Notes: generated by a model not told the origin, from the letters alone. A DNA stretch of 64,000 nucleotides from Semisulcospira habei (GCA_036245525.1 BTPG01000007.1:167055421-167119420); one strand, 5' to 3'; shown: positions 1 through 11,445, numbered from the stretch's first letter. Translations and numbers: made by a program.

Positions 1-395
1 GGGTGGGGCCAGTACTGCGCACACTGCACTCCACCAAAAAGCTCCACCGCGCAGGCTTTAGAAAACACCCACGGACTATGACACTGAACTTTCCAAGTCC
101 TGTAGCGATGGGCAAGGGGCAAAACGGCAGGTGAAAGATGTCACTGGAAGCCGCAGTCTCAAACCTGCATGCAGGTGGTTCAGGATATTGGTCGCCTGAT
201 GTTGACCTGGGGATGACAACGTCACTCGGCACACCCTGAACGACCAAGCAGCCTTCTCTAGGGACAGCACTGCTTGCTCCACACGGAGAGGGGCCTAGAA
301 AAGCTCATCCCCTCGTAACCCCAGTTGGCTAGCCGCGGTCAACGGGCATCTTCTCTTGCGGTCAGAAAACAAGAAAAAACAATGGATCCACTCTC

Positions 396-1473
396 ATGAC
401 GACCACGACCGGACTCAACGTAGCATGCTGGAACATCCGAACCATGCTCGACACAGCAGACAGCGGACGCCCTGAACGTCGCTCCGCCCTCATTGCCCAT
501 GAATTGCGGAGGTTAAACATCGACATCGCCGCGCTCAGCGAAGTACGCCTCCCGGAGGAAGGCAGCCTCCAAGAACTTGGCGCTGGCTACACCCTCTACT
601 GGTCAGGCAGGCCTGCATCAGAAAGACGGCTCTCAGGCGTGGGCTTCATGGTGAAGACCCCCATTGCGACTAAGTTGGAAAACCTACCAACGGGTCACTC
701 CGACCGCATCATGTCCATGCGCCTCCCACTGAGACACCAGCAATACGTCACCCTTCTCAGTGTGTACTCCCCAACCCTCCTGGCAGAGTCTGCAGAAAAA
801 GACAAGTTCTACTCTGACCTGCGCAGCCTCCTGCAGAGCACCCCTGCAGACGACAAAGTCATCATCCTTGGCGACTTCAACGCCAGAGGGGGCCAAGACT
901 CTGAAGCCTGGAAAGGAGTCCTCGGCAAGCATGGCGTTGGGAACTGCAATGACAATGGTCGCCTACTGTTGGAGCTCTGTGCAGAGCAGTAACTTGTCAT
1001 CACCAACTCCACTTTCCAGCAAAAGGACAGTCGAAAGACCACCTGGATGCATCCTCGCTCCAAGCACTGGCACCTTATCGACTATGTCCTAGTGCGTCAG
1101 AGGGACCGCAGTGGCGTCCTCCTCACCAGAGTGATGCCCAGCGCAGAGTGCCACACTGACCACCGCCTTGTTCGCTGCAAACTCAGGCTCCGACTCAAGC
1201 TGAAACCCAAGAAAGGGGGCCCTCCCAAGAAAAAGCTTGATGTTGCCAGCCTTCAGCGTGACGACAAGAAAGCTGCCCTTCAGGCCGATTTACAGCGCAT
1301 GCTCAAAGACACAGTTGATCCAGCAGACTCCTCTCCTGAAACACTCTGGGAACAACTGAAAACTGATATTGTAAAATCCTCTGTGGAAGTCTTGGGCTTT
1401 GCTAGAAAGAGGAACAAAGACTGGTTTGACGAAAACGACGTAGAGATCCAGGAACTTCTAGCAAAAAAAAAGA
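396..1473 (+). pseudogene. LINE-A endonuclease (EEP/APE-like) region
   Basis: The encoded domain would nick target DNA to prime reverse transcription. Visible family motifs are ACWNIRTM near the start, ALSEVRL (metal-binding Glu), IILGDFNARGG (GDFN block), LIDYVLV and a C-terminal TDH triad in place of the usual SDH. The start at 396 was chosen because the upstream ATG at 382 is closed after five codons. The frame is interrupted by TAA at 990-992 after the residues LCAEQ, then continues in the same frame from about 1000. A linker follows, and the frame is lost in an A-run at about 1463-1473. The motifs are seen; the nicking role is family knowledge; the copy looks inactive. Confidence 0.85.
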
Positions 1474-3599
1474 GCCGCCCACCAGGCCCACCTAGCCCAG
1501 CCTTCATGCCCTGTGAAGAAGTCTGCCTTCCGCCTCATCTGCAGCAGTCTCCAGCTCAAGCTTAGAAAGCTCCAGAACGAGTGGTGGTCCAGACTCGCAC
1601 AGAGGACCCATCTCTGCGCTGACAACGGTGACTACAGGGGCTTCTACGAAGCACTGAAAGCAGTGTATGGCCCTAGGCACCTGGTACAAAGTCCCCTGCG
1701 AAGCGCTGATGGACAGGCACTCCTCACAGATAATACCTCCATCTTGAACCGCTGGTCGGAATACTTTCAGGACCTCTTCGGCGCTGAACGCACTGTTCAA
1801 GAAACAGTCATCCTCCAAATCCCACCGCCGAAGAGACCCTCACAGCCATCCACCAGCTCAAGAGTGGCAAAGCAGCAGGCATTGACGGAATCCCGCCAGA
1901 GATATGGAAACATGGAGGCCCAGCACTGCACAACAAGCTCCACGACCTCTTTCTCTGCTGCTGGGAAAAAGAAACACTACCAAAGGATCTCCGTGATGCA
2001 GTCATCATCACCCTGTACAAGAGCAAAGGAGAGAAGTCTGCCTGCTCTAATTATCGTGGAATTACCCTGCTGTCCATTGCCGGGAAAATTCTCGCAAGGT
2101 TACTCCTGAATCGGCTGGTACCTGCCATCGCTGAAGACCACCTCCCAGAGGGCCAGTGTGGCTTCAGATCCAACAGGAGTACCACCGACATGGTCTTTGT
2201 GCTGAGACAGCTTCAGGAGAAGTGCCGCGAGCAGAACAAAGGGCTGTACGTAACGTTTGTCGACCTAACAAAAGCGTTTGACACTGTGAGCAGGCAAGGT
2301 ATGTGGCAGATCCTGGAGCGACTAGGTTGTCCCCCAAAAATCCTCAACATGATCGTCCAGCTCCACGAGGACCAGCAAGGCCAGGTCAGACTAAACAGTG
2401 ACCTCTCAGAACCATTCCCCATTCGCAACGGCGTGAAGCAAGGCTGCGTGCTGGCACCGACCCTCTTCACCATCTTCTTCAGCATGATGTTGAAGCAGGC
2501 CACAGTGGACCTCGACGATGACGACGCAGTGTACATCAGGTATCGTCTCGATGGCAGCCTGTTCAACCTCAGACGACTGCAGGCCCACACGAAAACCCTA
2601 GACCAACTGATTCGTGAGCTGCTCTTCGCTGATGACGCTGCCCTCGTTGCACACACAGAGAGAGCCTTGCAGCGCATTACGTCCTGCTTCGCAGATGCTG
2701 CCCAGCTCTTTGGACTTAAGGTCAGTCTGAAAAAGACAGAGGTCCTTCATCAGCCGGCACCCAAGGAAGAGCATCGCCCTCCCCACATCACCATCGGCGA
2801 GTCCGAACTGAAGTCTGTACACCAGTTTACCTACCTTGGCTGCATCATCACGTCAGACGCCAAGCTGGACAAGGAGCTGGACAAGGAGCTGGACAACAGG
2901 CTGGCAAAAGCGAACAGTGCTTTCGGGCGACTATTCAAGCGGGTGTGGCACAATCAACAGCTGAAAAAAGGCACCAAGATCAGCGTGTACAGAGCTGTCG
3001 TCCTCACCACCCTGCTGTACGGTTCCGAGTCCTGGGCCCTCTACCGCAGCCAACTACGACTCCTCGAACGCTTTCACCAGCGCTGCCTGCGTACCATCCT
3101 CAGCATTCACTGGAGTGACTATGTCACCAACGTCGAGGTCCTTGAACAGGCGGAAACTGTGAGCATCGAGGCTTTGCTGCTGCGGACACAGCTTCGCTGG
3201 GCGGGGCACGTCTCCAGGATGGAGGATCATCGCCTACCCAAGATCACTCTGTTCGGCGAGCTCGCCACTGGACACCGAGACAGAGGGGCACCAAAGAAGA
3301 GATACAAAGACGGTCTCAAGAAGTCGCTTAGTGCCTGCCAAATCGACCACCGCCAGTGGTCTTCGCTTGCTGCGGACCGTGACACCTGGCGCTCCACCAT
3401 TCACAAGGCAGCCGTCTCCTTTGAGGACTCTCGCAGAGCTAAGCTTAAGGACAAGCGGCTTAGAAGAAAAAACAGAGTTGTCGTAACTCAGAACCCTGAC
3501 CAGACCTTCCCCTGCAGCCACTGCGGTCGAACCTGCCTGTCCCGGATTGGCCTCCGCAGCCACGAAAATGCCTGCAGACGACGTGGGCAAGCCCTATAG
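1474..3599 (+). pseudogene. LINE-A reverse transcriptase region
   Basis: After the A-run frameshift the reading continues in frame +1 (LKLRKLQNEWWSRLA) to about 1820, then returns to the first frame at GCC 1827. From 1827 it is open to 3599. RT blocks in order: GKAAGIDGIPPEIWK, NYRGITLLSIAGKIL, FVDLTKAFDTVSR (motif A Asp), NGVKQGCVLAPTLF (motif B), LLFADDAAL (motif C, both Asp present), FGLKVSLKKTEVL and FTYLGCIITSD. A thumb region with RWAGHVSRM and a C-terminal CSHCGRTC...RSHENAC putative zinc motif follow. A 12-bp internal duplication gives DKELDKELD near residue 230 of the last open segment. The catalytic core is intact but the ORF is not. Confidence 0.88.
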
Positions 3600-3657
3600 A
3601 ATCTTCGTTCGCGAAGTCAAGCCAAGAAGACTTGTCCTTCTAAGCTCAGATCTTTAT

Positions 3658-4005
3658 TTGTTGAGGAGAAATTGTTGCATTTGTCCTTTCTAAACGTGTT
3701 CCTTTCTTTGTTAGGATTTTCTTTGTGGTTCACACGCGTGGCAGTCACCTTTTCAATCTGGATTTCCTTTACAGATACAGACTGTGTAGATACGGATACT
3801 AACGTAACACATGACGTCCGGAATAATGATGACTCGTCGATATGATGTCATACTGAGTGGGATATGGGTAACGTATAAGACTCGGTGAAGTTTCTATTTT
3901 ACTTCTCTAGATGCATCAAACGTTTGAATATCATTTCAAACGTATCACAAAGAAAATCCTAACTGAAAATGAAACACGCTCAACTCAAAAATGATAATTT
4001 CTTAA
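3658..4005. mobile_element. MITE-like inverted repeat (family 5, diverged)
   Basis: A left arm at about 3686-3726 (containing CTTTGTTAGGATTTTCTTTG) is matched in inverted orientation at about 3946-3985 (CAAAGAAAATCCTAACTG). The stretch ACACGCGTGGCAGTCACC links it to the family copies near 28.0, 30.5 and 32.9 kb, which carry ACGCTTGGCAGTCACC. No coding capacity. Confidence 0.55.
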
Positions 4006-4048
4006 CTTTTCGAAGCGGGACATCGGCGAGTCATATACATCTTTTTAA

Positions 4049-4225
4049 GGGATGTATATGACCGTTTTGTTATTTATCTGCGTATTTTTCTGTGGGCTGG
4101 CGATTGGGTGCATGATCAGAGGATCTAACCGTTTGTCTGTCCCGCATCGAGTAATTCCCCTTGGTATGTGTACTATGGTAATTTCTTTGCATAATGATTA
4201 CACGCTTGGCAGTCACCTTTTTGGT
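4049..4225 (+). repeat. Dispersed repeat fragment (family 6)
   Basis: Shares a diverged 150-bp segment, including AATTCCCCTTGGTATGTG, with 51066-51215. It ends in the ACACGCTTGGCAGTCACC string also found in family 5. The short open frame here (93 codons) falls inside the repeat and is not supported as a gene. Confidence 0.5.
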
Positions 4226-4690
4226 CTAAACGTATGGCAGTCATCAGTATTCATAACTGCATATTTTCACTGGGAGGGCGTTAATAAATCAAATATCTAC
4301 CTGGAAGCGTTGATAAATAATGAATGTCTCTGATACAGCGAGTATTTACATATATAATTTACTTACACACCTCCTTCTTTTTTTGCTGCCTTTGAGCGAA
4401 AAAGCTGTATCACCACACGTGTGATAAAGCTTGGCAGTAGCACACGCCGTGTGTGATACAGCCTTGCTGCGTGAACGGCCAAGTGTGCACACATTTGTCG
4501 TGTAGAAAGTCTGGTCAAAAAAAGGTATGGGCACATGCGATATTAAAACTTGACCTACTTTCAGCTCACGTGCAATGACATCATTTCATTTTGACGACTG
4601 GGATTCTAGTCTTTTGTGACATAATGTATTGTCTTTGGTATCACCTAAACACGGATGTAAGAATCTAAATGTTTAATGTTCCGTCTGTTT

Positions 4691-4717
4691 GTCTACCGTA
4701 TCGAAAATACGGTAGAC
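4691..4717. repeat. Small perfect hairpin
   Basis: An 11-bp stem (GTCTACCGTAT paired with ATACGGTAGAC) around a short loop. Isolated; function unknown. Confidence 0.5.
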
Positions 4718-4879
4718 TTTACGATGGGGCTGGTCGGAGCACGTTCCGTAGCATGCAAATGACGAACATAGGCGGGCACACATCAGACTTTGACAGTGAA
4801 GCAACACGATAAAAATTACGTCATGCCTAGCTATGCTAATCGCGCTGTTTAACGTACATTTGGCGGTGTGTGTTTGTGT

Positions 4880-5170
4880 TGATTGTACATTGCTTAACGT
4901 CCTGATAGCAACAAAGCTTTCTCAGGACGTGCCTGCACTGCTTGTGGAAAAAAAACAAAATATTGAATGTATGTCACCAGCCGGTCCAACACGTTAAATA
5001 AAGCTACGCCATGGGGCCTAAATAAAGCTAAGACCATTTAGCAACACACATCCACTATCAAGAGCTACAGGCAGTGCAGGCAGTTGGGAGAGGTTTAAAA
5101 AGACAAATACAGGTGAATGAACCAAGGGTAGACAGAAACACGTGCCCCAGAATAGAGGGAAAAACCTGTG

Positions 5171-5172
<2 letters not shown>
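4880..5172 (-). mobile_element. SINE-like repeat C, copy 1 (5'-truncated)
   Basis: Matches the copies at 35356-35732 (same strand) and 48830-49215 (opposite strand). Read on the minus strand, it ends with GGACGTTAAGCAATGTACAA. The 5' end is lost in the TG microsatellite that follows on the plus strand. Confidence 0.75.
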
Positions 5173-5267
<95 letters not shown>

Positions 5268-5269
5268 GC

Positions 5270-5325
<56 letters not shown>

Positions 5326-5328
5326 TGC

Positions 5329-5410
<82 letters not shown>
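5169..5410. repeat. (TG)n microsatellite with GCGT block
   Basis: About 240 bp of TG repeats with an internal TGCG/TGCC-type variant block at about 5307-5333. All open frames here are repeat artefacts. Confidence 0.97.
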
Positions 5411-5413
<3 letters not shown>

Positions 5414-5898
5414 CACGAGTATCTCGGGTATTTCTGTACGTGCTGACCCGCCTGAAACGACAAGAAATGCTTGATCGAGATGTATTTCGTAGAGCCTCCT
5501 AGCATATTCAAATTAACTGATTCGTTCAAGAGGAAAATTACCGTTTATATAAAGTCGGTTGACCCAAGTTTGAGTCAGTAATATTCGTTCTATTCACTTG
5601 GAATTTTGGATATAGCTAGATTGGAGATAGACATTGGATGAGTTCGTAATTCAGCCTTGTACCTCTTCAACCTTTTGCATAATAATTAATTCATTTTTGC
5701 AAGTTTTGGATCCACTATACACCGGCTCCCATAAAACAGTCAGCCCTAAATTCGTCAGTGTGTACGACTAGCGAGTTGCGATCAAACCAGTTAGAGAAGT
5801 GGTGCGCATGCTCCAAAAGACGCAGCCGGATTTTGTTTACACTAGCAACGCAGTTTATTATCGTCCCTCCGAATCCGAGCCTGGCTTGATTCTATTAA
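5411..5898. other. Non-coding spacer, nothing recognised
   Basis: AT-rich sequence without an ORF, RNA gene or repeat that I can recognise. Confidence 0.5.
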
Positions 5899-6090
5899 TT
5901 AACCCTTATCATTCGGAATACACTAGTGTGTGAAATAAGTTTGACTAGAATAGTTCACAGGTAGTGCCAGAATAGTTTGGCGCGGCGCCAAGCTATTCTG
6001 GCACCACCCTTGAACTTAAGCCATTGGTCTATATCCTTACCTTGACGTGTACAGATTTGAAGTTTTTAGCCTCAGTATGATATGGGTTAA
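5899..6090. mobile_element. TTAA palindromic MITE (family 1), copy a
   Basis: TTAACCCTTATCATTCGG at the left, GATATGGGTTAA at the right, and a central palindrome with GCCAGAATAG on the left arm meeting GGCGCC at the tip. TTAA at both ends and CCC-type termini fit piggyBac-like non-autonomous elements. Closest in sequence to the copy at 58450. Confidence 0.8.
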
Positions 6091-6134
6091 TAGTGTACTA
6101 TATATTTAGTGTCCTGTCAGGTTTCTTTCCTCCT

Positions 6135-6248
6135 GGCATTGGTAGCGTAGTGTCACACTGGGTCACTCACTACCTCAGGGCAGTCTACTATGGCATTGGT
6201 AGCGTAGTGTCACACTGGGTCACTCACTACCTCAGGGCAGTCTACTAT
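6135..6248 (+). repeat. 57-bp perfect tandem duplication
   Basis: Two adjacent identical 57-bp units (6135-6191 and 6192-6248) starting GGCATTGGTAGCGTAG. Confidence 0.9.
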
Positions 6249-6296
6249 GCCGCGGAGGTGTGCATATAAAATCTGCTCCCCTGCTACTTTTCATCT

Positions 6297-6510
6297 ATAG
6301 ATGCTAACCAAAAGAATAAGTGTCATGAACTAATCTGCGCTGAGATCAGTCGAGAACTAAACGGTTAGGTGTGAAGAGACATTAACATTATGTGTTAAAA
6401 TGATGCAGCCCTGAAACAAGGTTAAAACCAAAAGAATAAGTGTCGTGAACTAATCTGCCCTGAGGCCAATCAAGAACAAAAAGGTTTTGCATGAAGAGAC
6501 ATTACCATTA
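6297..6510 (+). repeat. 124-bp tandem repeat, left part
   Basis: Two diverged units containing ACCAAAAGAATAAGTGTC and TGCAGCCCTGAAACAAGG. The array resumes at 11933, so the hAT element lies inside it. Confidence 0.85.
6506..6510. repeat. Target-site duplication, left (CATTA)
   Basis: CATTA immediately before the hAT inverted repeat, repeated at 11933-11937. The undisturbed tandem units read ACCATTATGTG, consistent with duplication of CATTA on insertion. Confidence 0.65.
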
Positions 6511-6529
6511 CAGGGCCGGACCCAGGGGG

Positions 6530-6589
6530 GGGGGTTACCTGGGTTCCGGAACCCCCCCCCCCCCCCATCCCAACTAAAAAAAAAACAAA

Positions 6590-6630
<41 letters not shown>
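6530..6630. repeat. poly-C and poly-A runs
   Basis: A G-run/C-run hairpin with GGTTCCGGAACC at its centre, followed by about 35 adenines. Homopolymer DNA inside the hAT 5' end. Confidence 0.9.
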
Positions 6631-6631
<1 letters not shown>

Positions 6632-6724
6632 GAATTTTTTTTTTATGCAAAGGGAGTTCCAAAGTTTTATATTGCAGTTTTTAGTCACTTTTAATCCAAG
6701 GCACAAAGAGTTATTTATAGACAA

Positions 6725-7027
6725 TTCAACGGAAATCCATTTCAAGGGATCCGTTTAAACGTCCAAAACGTTTTCCCCGTTGAAACGACCAAGTAACCCA
6801 ACCCCTAACCCTATTATTAGTAAATGCAGCCATATTTTCTTGTTCTGGCCGCAAGCCTCTTCCAGCGCCTTCACCTTGATACAGCCCTAATCCCCCAAAA
6901 ACGACTTTTTAGAAAGATTAATTAAGACGCTAAGTTGATAATTATGATAATTCGTTGTAACGAACATCCGTTGAAACGACCATCATTGAATCGTCCAAAA
7001 ACATCGTTGAAATGGATTTCCGTTGAA
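6725..7027. mobile_element. Nested MITE in hAT 5' region
   Basis: A 21-bp perfect terminal inverted repeat: 6725-6745 (TTCAACGGAAATCCATTTC...) is the exact reverse complement of 7007-7027. Imperfect similarity continues inward, with repeated CGTTGAAACGACC motifs. No ORF. The superfamily is not determined. Confidence 0.7.
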
Positions 7028-7183
7028 TCAACCAGGTACCCAAAAGAGTTGCTCTCCTTCAGTGCACGTCTTTCCGAGAAAGATCAGTGAAAAGACGTCT
7101 GACGTCATTAAGGTTTGTGGGGGGAAGTTTAAATCTAGATCTATTTTCTTTGGTAACACTTCACTTTTGCTGTCTCCTAGAAA

Positions 7184-7262
7184 ATGCCGAAACTGAAAAA
7201 AACAGATGCTGATGGCAGTAGGCGACTGTCATGCTGGTTTTCATCAAGCTCCATTTCAGAAG
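7184..7262 (+). CDS. hAT transposase exon 1 (predicted)
   Basis: ATG at 7184 begins MPKLKKTDADGSRRLSCWF, basic then Ser-rich, and ends in phase 1 at a GTGGGT donor. The bases just before the ATG (CTGTCTCCTAG) also look like a 3' splice site, so a further 5' non-coding exon is possible. Confidence 0.55.
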
Positions 7263-8189
7263 GTGGGTACATTTTTAAATCCAATTTTGTCTCATAAAAG
7301 AAATGTAGTCAGTAGAACTAGGTAAAATTCACCCATTCCGAATTCGATTCAAATGAGCACGTGGCGATGGCGCCGGTACTTCCTTCCTGTGAGTGTAGCC
7401 TACGCTGTAGGAGCTGATACTAGCTGCATATAATGAATATCATAGATATAAAACAGCCCCACTTATTAAAATACCAAAACAGGTAACAATTAAAGTAATG
7501 CATAGCCTAAAATTTATTTCACAAAGTATTATGATATATAACTTTAAAAATGTCAATTTAAAAAATAAAGATATCGGCATCAATGATCAATATTGCTTTT
7601 ATATTTATAAAAAAAATCTTTGGACGGCAAAATATCGTTTTCAATAACAAAACCAAGGGCTAAGTTATAAGGTATCGTTATCACTAGTGCAGCTTACTAG
7701 CTATGTATTGTGACGTAAATCTCTTCGGAGAGCAAAACAGAACCGTCTTGATGGCTGACTATGGAAACCATAGCCTATCTGACGCCACTTGTTGACAGCG
7801 TCGCCATCAATTGTGACGGCAACATAGCCTTTCCGGGTGCGAAACCGTCATGACGACTTCGGTTTCTGGAACGACAAGAAGCCATCATGACGGCATCCCA
7901 ACCACTGCCTTTTTTACATAATAAAATGGAAAATAAAAATGTGCTGAAATTTTGCCAACTGCTGAAAATCAGCAAATTTGTTAACAGTTCCTATGCCTGT
8001 GAACAACGTGCTACAAAATAAGATTATTCACCCTTAGGCCTTTTGTTGATGAAATTTAAAATAAGCTAAGAACTAGTCAGAAAACCACTGTTTTTCTTTT
8101 TTTTTATATTAAATTATTATTATAAAATTGTAGTAGACGTGTTAACACCTGCAATGCATAATCATATATAAGATGTTGAAAAGACGGTT

Positions 8190-8351
8190 CTATTTTATTT
8201 TACATTTTTGTTGTTGCTTTTAGGATAATTTCATGTTTTAATTTTTATGTTATGTCTTTGTTTTTTCTTTTTTTTCTTTTTGTTTGTTGTTGTTGAGTAA
8301 ATTGTAAAGCGCTTAGAGCTGTTTACAGGTAAGCGCTATATAAGAAAACTT

Positions 8352-8395
<44 letters not shown>
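8190..8395 (+). mobile_element. LINE 3'-end fragment in hAT intron 1
   Basis: Contains TTGTAAAGCGCTTAGAGC followed by AAGCGCTATATAAG and an AAT repeat tail. The same signature occurs at 30970-31035, so both are 5'-truncated 3' ends of one LINE family, probably CR1/L2-like. Confidence 0.6.
8353..8394. repeat. (AAT)n microsatellite
   Basis: About 14 AAT units forming the tail of the LINE fragment. Confidence 0.9.
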
Positions 8396-8396
<1 letters not shown>

Positions 8397-8416
8397 GTTG
8401 TTTTTCTAAACGGCAG

Positions 8417-8515
8417 ATGATGCAGTTCCTCGAAAGAGACAAAAATCAACCCAAAGTGAGACCACTGGCAGTGGAGTTCGAAACAGTGACATGGGAACAA
8501 GTAAAAGCAGTGTTG
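8417..8515 (+). CDS. hAT transposase exon 2 (predicted)
   Basis: Acceptor AAACGGCAG, donor GTGAGT. Taken in phase 1 from exon 1 it reads DDAVPRKRQKSTQSETTGSG and onward with no stop, a hydrophilic low-complexity linker with a short basic nuclear-localisation-like patch (PRKRQK). Confidence 0.6.
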
Positions 8516-8832
8516 GTGAGTAATTTACTGCCCCCCCCCCCCCCCCCTTCTCTAAAAAAAAAAAAATTAAATTAAATACAACCTGAAATTGATACGTGAT
8601 TGAGTGTTTCAATTTAATAATTAATATTAAACAAAATGACTGGTGGGTTCCATTGGCTATCATTAGCCTGAAGAAGACTCTACGAGTCATAAGGTAGCAA
8701 AGATTTTGTCCATCATTTGGGGGGAGGGGTCTAAAAAGAAAAGCTGTTATTTCAGATCATAAATATATATCTAAGCTTGACTGAAGTGTGTAAACGAAGA
8801 CATATATATGCTTTAAATGTAATTATCTTGTT

Positions 8833-9001
<169 letters not shown>

Positions 9002-9066
9002 GTTACACACACAATCGTTTTAGTATTTCAGACTTCTCATAGACCCAGCTTTTATTTGTATTTCAG

Positions 9067-10262
9067 ACTCCTCCTCAAGCATTGATCAGCCTGCCGGGGG
9101 CCTGCTTTCTGAATCCTCTGCCATGCCAATGACCAACCAGCCTGATGTGAGCCTGCTTTCTGACTCCTCTTCAGATTTCTCCTCTCAGATCACCAGCAAC
9201 AAAAATATCGATTTTGGTGAAGTCAATTTCAAGAAACACACGCAAGTCGTTTCACTGTCAAACAGTGACAAGGAGCATTTTCTAAGGCAACACTGGAGAC
9301 CATCACCTGGTTTTCAGTTTCCAACAACAGTGATAAACAACAAGAACCGAAAATTTCAGCATGAGTGGTTGCAAAAGTACTCCTGGCTTGTGTATTCTCC
9401 TTTCGAGGATGGGGCTTACTGCAAGTATTGCCTATTATTTGCAAAGTCTACTGAAAACCTGGGCAAGTTTGTGAAGACGCCATGCAAGAACTGGAATAAA
9501 GCCTGTGAGATCAAAAAGCACTCGTTATCACAACACCACAAAGATGCAATGGCAAATGGAGAGCAGTTTTTGACAATCATGAATAAACCAGAGCAGAGCA
9601 TCGCCAGTGAAATCAATCAGAAAAATGCAGAAAACATCGCTGCAAATCGACAAGTTCTGACAAGCCTCTTCAAGATTGTTGAAGTGTGTGGAAGACAGGA
9701 GTTAGCTCTGAGGGGCAACTGTGATGATGGCATTCTTCAGAGTGAGAACAGAAGCAATTTCAATGCCCTTTTGAATCTGTGCATCAATGCAGGAGATGAA
9801 ACTCTCCGGAAACTTCTAGATACATGCGATAAGAAGGCCATATACATTTCAAAAAGTACACAAAACAGACTGATAGAGGTTCTTGGTGATCAGATCCGCA
9901 ACAAGATTCTTGCAGAAATTATTGCAGCAAAACAGTTTACCGTGCTTGCTGACGAAGTCACAGACAGCTCAAACTGGGAACAACTTTCAATTATATTGAG
10001 ATTCGTCGATGGAAGTCTGAAAGTTCGTGAAGAGTTCCTGGCCTTTGTCCAGTGCAGAGATACCACAGGTGAAACACTTTACAACAAGATTGTTGAGTGT
10101 CTGGCCTTGTGGGGGCTTGATTTCAACAATGTTAGAGGACAAGGTTATGACGGGGCCGCAAACATGGCAGGAAAATTTAAAGGAGTGCAGGCACGTTTTC
10201 AAGCAAGGAACAACAAAGCACTGTACTTTCACTGTGCTTCCCATAGCTTGAGTCTGCATTGT
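9067..10262 (+). CDS. hAT transposase exon 3, first part: zinc finger and RNase H-like N half
   Basis: Opens after the acceptor TATTTCAG. A Ser-rich lead is followed by a TTF-type zinc finger region (WLVYSPFEDGAYCKYCLLF, then a Cys and His-rich segment ending SQHHKDAM). The DUF4371/RNase H-like core follows: FTVLADEVTDSSNWEQLSI carries the first expected acidic site, RGQGYDGAANMAGKFKGVQA the second, and LYFHCASHSLSL is the conserved C-x-x-H block. The frame is lost right after this block. Confidence 0.85.
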
Positions 10263-10263
10263 A

Positions 10264-11445
10264 AAAGCATGCGGCTTGCCTGCAGTGAAGAACATGATGG
10301 GAGCACTGAGGGAACTGTCACTGTTTTTCTCAAACTCTCCAAAGAGACAAAGAAAACTTGAAGATACCATCGAAGCATCTCAGCCTGACACGACAAAGAC
10401 AAAGCTTGTTGATCTGTGCAGAACAAGATGGGTAGAAAAACATGAAGCACTGGAGGTTTACACATCTCTCTTCCTGGTTGTTCACGACTGTTTGGGACAA
10501 ATGTGTGAAGACAGTGACATTTGGGACAGTGAGACATTGACCAAGGCAACTGGCTTTCTCCACACCTTGAGCAGCAGTGTTTTCCTCGTTGCATTCGTTG
10601 TCGTCCGCAATTGTTTGCGTTACTTAAAACCCTTGACAGTGAAGCTCCAGAAAAGAACAAAAGATGTTGTCGATGCCTACAGGGAAATCAAAGAGGTCAG
10701 TAACTGCATGTCTTCTATTAGAAGAGATGTCGACACAGCGTTCGTTGCCTGGTTTGGTGAAGTCAGCAAAATGGCAAATGCTTTGACAACTGATGTTGTT
10801 GTTCCTCGTCAAGCATCCCGCCAGACTCTCCGTGACAACCAACCTGCGGCCACTCCAGAAGAATATTTCAAGATTAGCATTGCCATTCCTTTCTTGGAAC
10901 ACCTGTCAACCGAATTGGACTCGAGGTTCAAAAATGCTGACCTAGCAGTTGATGGTCTCTGTCTGGTGCCAAGCACTTTAATAGACAACCAGGATGGTTT
11001 CATGCAGGTTCCAGAAGGGGTGAAGACACTGGCAATGTTGTGGGAGTCTGACCTACCAGACAACGCTACCCTTGATGCAGAATACCAACGGTGGGTTTGC
11101 AAATGGCGAAGTGCTGCTGAGAATGCGACAGCTATCATCCCATCCACGGCATCAGAAGCACTGAAACACTGTGAAAGGGATTTTTATCCCAACCTGTTCA
11201 TCATGCTAAAGAACCTTTGCACCCTGCCTGTCACTACTGCCGAGTGTGAGCGTTCAAACAGTCAGTTGCGCAACCTGAAAAACTACCTGCGCTCTACAAT
11301 GGGGCAACAGAGACTCAATGCACTTGCTTTACTGAAAGTGCACAGGGATGTTGATATTGACTTCAAAGAGGCAGTGAACTGTTTTGCCAGAAGATACAAT
11401 TCACAAATGGTACTAATGCCGAGGAACCTAGTGCAGCAAGACTGA
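10264..11445 (+). CDS. hAT transposase exon 3, second part: core C half and hAT dimerisation domain
   Basis: Open from about 10264 in the +1 frame. It shows LVDLCRTRWVEKHEAL (the conserved RW segment after the insertion domain), a long helical region with RYLKPLTVKLQKRTKDVVDA, and the C-terminal hAT dimerisation signature TTAECERSNSQLRNLKNY with RLNALALLKVH. It ends at TGA 11443-11445. The true join to the first part needs a small indel, not an intron, since no splice signals lie between. Confidence 0.88.
   Translation, partial: KACGLPAVKNMMGALRELSLFFSNSPKRQRKLEDTIEASQPDTTKTKLVDLCRTRWVEKHEALEVYTSLFLVVHDCLGQMCEDSDIWDSETLTKATGFLHTLSSSVFLVAFVVVRNCLRYLKPLTVKLQKRTKDVVDAYREIKEVSNCMSSIRRDVDTAFVAWFGEVSKMANALTTDVVVPRQASRQTLRDNQPAATPEEYFKISIAIPFLEHLSTELDSRFKNADLAVDGLCLVPSTLIDNQDGFMQVPEGVKTLAMLWESDLPDNATLDAEYQRWVCKWRSAAENATAIIPSTASEALKHCERDFYPNLFIMLKNLCTLPVTTAECERSNSQLRNLKNYLRSTMGQQRLNALALLKVHRDVDIDFKEAVNCFARRYNSQMVLMPRNLVQQD

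Larger units (their letters stand above)
396..3640 (+). mobile_element. LINE-A: APE-type non-LTR retrotransposon, decayed
   Basis: One element running from an APE-like endonuclease through a reverse transcriptase to a C-terminal Cys/His motif, followed by a short 3' tail with the palindromic stretch CTTCGTTCGCGAAG just after the stop. The GC-rich stretch from the window start to 395 is probably its 5' leader, so the true 5' end may lie outside the window. Domain order and the FADD/GVKQGC motif style resemble RTE-like elements, but the clade is uncertain. Coding is broken by one stop and two frameshifts. Confidence 0.85.

Noticed and set aside
2213..2677. Minus-strand ORF of 154 codons opposite LINE-A RT
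   Set aside because: A shadow of the RT frame; the RT motifs are on the plus strand.
4052..4333. Small membrane-protein-like ORF of 93 codons
   Set aside because: It lies in a dispersed repeat whose second copy (51066) does not keep the frame.
5018..5529. Long open frames of alternating Thr-His or Cys-Val on both strands, also at 28306, 29401, 32732, 35062, 42215, 51308 and 57426
   Set aside because: They are translations of TG/CA microsatellites with no codon structure of their own.
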